A stretch of 64,000 bases of DNA. It comes from an uncultured Marinobacter sp. (GTDB taxonomy: Bacteria; Pseudomonadota; Gammaproteobacteria; Pseudomonadales; Oleiphilaceae). The translations under genes were made by a program, and so were the position numbers. The stretch is taken from contig NZ_CAJXKQ010000002.1 in NCBI RefSeq assembly GCF_913055835.1, positions 62,001 through 126,000 on the forward strand, read 5' to 3'. Below are positions 63,410 to 64,000 of the stretch, piece by piece (position 1 is the stretch's first letter; the number at the start of each line of letters is the position of its first letter). The notes beneath the pieces were generated by a model. The model was not told the origin of the DNA and ran no database searches. It worked only from the letters and a program-made list of their open reading frames with translations.

Positions 63410-64000
63410 ATGACAACAACACTGAATCCGGGACAGATCACCTTTATCACTGCAAAGAACCAGAGCCCGGTGCCACCCCCCGCGCTATTGCCAAGAGAAA
63501 AGTTCAACGATCTGCTGCATGGCCTTGAGCCGGTGAGTCTGCTTCTGGTTCACGCACCGGCCGGGTATGGCAAAACCACCACCATTGCCGAACGACTGAC
63601 GAGCCTTGAAGCCCGTTCTGCATGGTTCCGCCTGGAAACCAGTGACAATATCCCGGGCCGCTTTGCCGGGTATCTCGCCAATGCCCTGGCCAGCGCCACA
63701 GGGGGCAGTTGCCAACCGTCACTGGAGAGACTCCAGACCGAAGGCTATGACAGCCTTGAAACCTTCATGACCGAGCTGCTCGCCGGTCTGCCCCAGGATG
63801 ATGAGCCACTTTGTCTGGTACTTGATGACTATCACCTGATCACTAACGGTGAAATCCACGAAGCGCTGCGCTTTCTTCTGCGGCATCTGCCAGGGTATCT
63901 GACACTGGTTCTCATCAGCAGAACCATGCCACCTGTTGGCGTCGCGCAGCTCCGCATGCAGGGGCGCCTGAGCGAAATCACCAGCCGTGACCTGGGCTTT
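63410..64000 (+). CDS. LuxR/MalT-type ATP-dependent transcriptional regulator (5' part)
   Basis: The first 197 codons are present; the gene runs off the right edge. The visible part has a P-loop in LLVHAPAGYGKTTTIAERL (about residues 44-62), DDYHLITNGEIHEAL, and RHLPGYLTLVLISRTMPPV, the STAND-NTPase layout of MalT, AcoK and AlkS regulators. The expected TPR region and LuxR-type helix-turn-helix lie outside the window. Its divergent position suggests control of the fil-like cluster. The ATG at 63410 is the first plausible start. Confidence 0.85.
   Translation, partial: MTTTLNPGQITFITAKNQSPVPPPALLPREKFNDLLHGLEPVSLLLVHAPAGYGKTTTIAERLTSLEARSAWFRLETSDNIPGRFAGYLANALASATGGSCQPSLERLQTEGYDSLETFMTELLAGLPQDDEPLCLVLDDYHLITNGEIHEALRFLLRHLPGYLTLVLISRTMPPVGVAQLRMQGRLSEITSRDLGF

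Noticed and set aside
63162..63422. Small minus-strand frame upstream of the C39 peptidase gene, considered as a FilA-like or leader-peptide gene
   Set aside because: No signal sequence, no double-Gly motif, no ribosome-binding site, and it overlaps the divergent promoter region and the regulator start.

Overview
The window is about 64 kb of ordinary, densely coded gammaproteobacterial chromosome. Protein sequences and gene order point to Marinobacter or a close relative. Many blocks match the order known in Pseudomonas: comEC-exbB-exbD-lpxK-Trm112-kdsB-ptp-murB, trxB-aat-bpt-infA-clpA-clpS-cspD, rluE-nudJ-mnmA-hflD-purB, and ccoNOQP-ccoGHIS. I see no rRNA, tRNA, CRISPR array, insertion sequence or prophage. 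The genus call is inference from recognised sequences, not a database search.

Layout. 1-178: 3' end of proS. 236-9161 (minus): envelope operon comEC, exbB, exbD, msbA, lpxK, Trm112, kdsB, phosphatase, murB. 9243-12835: DUF2062 gene, lolD with a single LolC/E-type permease, a PilZ-like gene and a small exported protein. 12937-15828: aguA-aguB (agmatine to putrescine) and an orphan MoxR ATPase. 15970-22220: trxB, a REP-like inverted repeat, aat-bpt (N-degron tagging), infA, clpA-clpS (N-degron degradation) and cspD. 22394-28948: rluE, nudJ, mnmA, hflD, purB, roxA and a GNAT protein. 28937-33832: LysR regulator, an unknown membrane protein, an orphan hybrid histidine kinase and glutathione peroxidase. 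34085-43623: alaA, an unknown gene, htpX, pdxB, an RhlB-type helicase, epmC, dsbD, tusA, an ABM-domain protein and rlmM. 43736-46237: a 7TMR-DISM diguanylate cyclase and an alpha/beta hydrolase. 46449-55127: complete cbb3 oxidase locus ccoNOQP + ccoGHIS + a TauE/SafE-like gene. 55132-58534: ttcA, TetR regulator, DnaJ-related protein and polysaccharide deacetylase. 58539-63160 (minus): four exported or outer-membrane proteins headed by a free-standing C39 peptidase, resembling the Acinetobacter fil genes. 63410-64000: 5' part of a divergent MalT/LuxR-type regulator gene.

How the genes work together. The first operon joins lipid A maturation and export (lpxK, msbA, kdsB), peptidoglycan precursor synthesis (murB) and an energy-transducing ExbBD pair. 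Aat and Bpt mark proteins for the ClpS adaptor and ClpAP. Several genes modify the translation apparatus: rluE and rlmM (rRNA), mnmA and ttcA (tRNA), roxA (ribosomal protein L16) and epmC (EF-P). The cco locus is preceded by two tandem FNR/Anr-like half-matching boxes, which suggests oxygen control. The least understood part is the fil-like cluster at the right end with its divergent regulator. It is the best candidate here for an incompletely described system.
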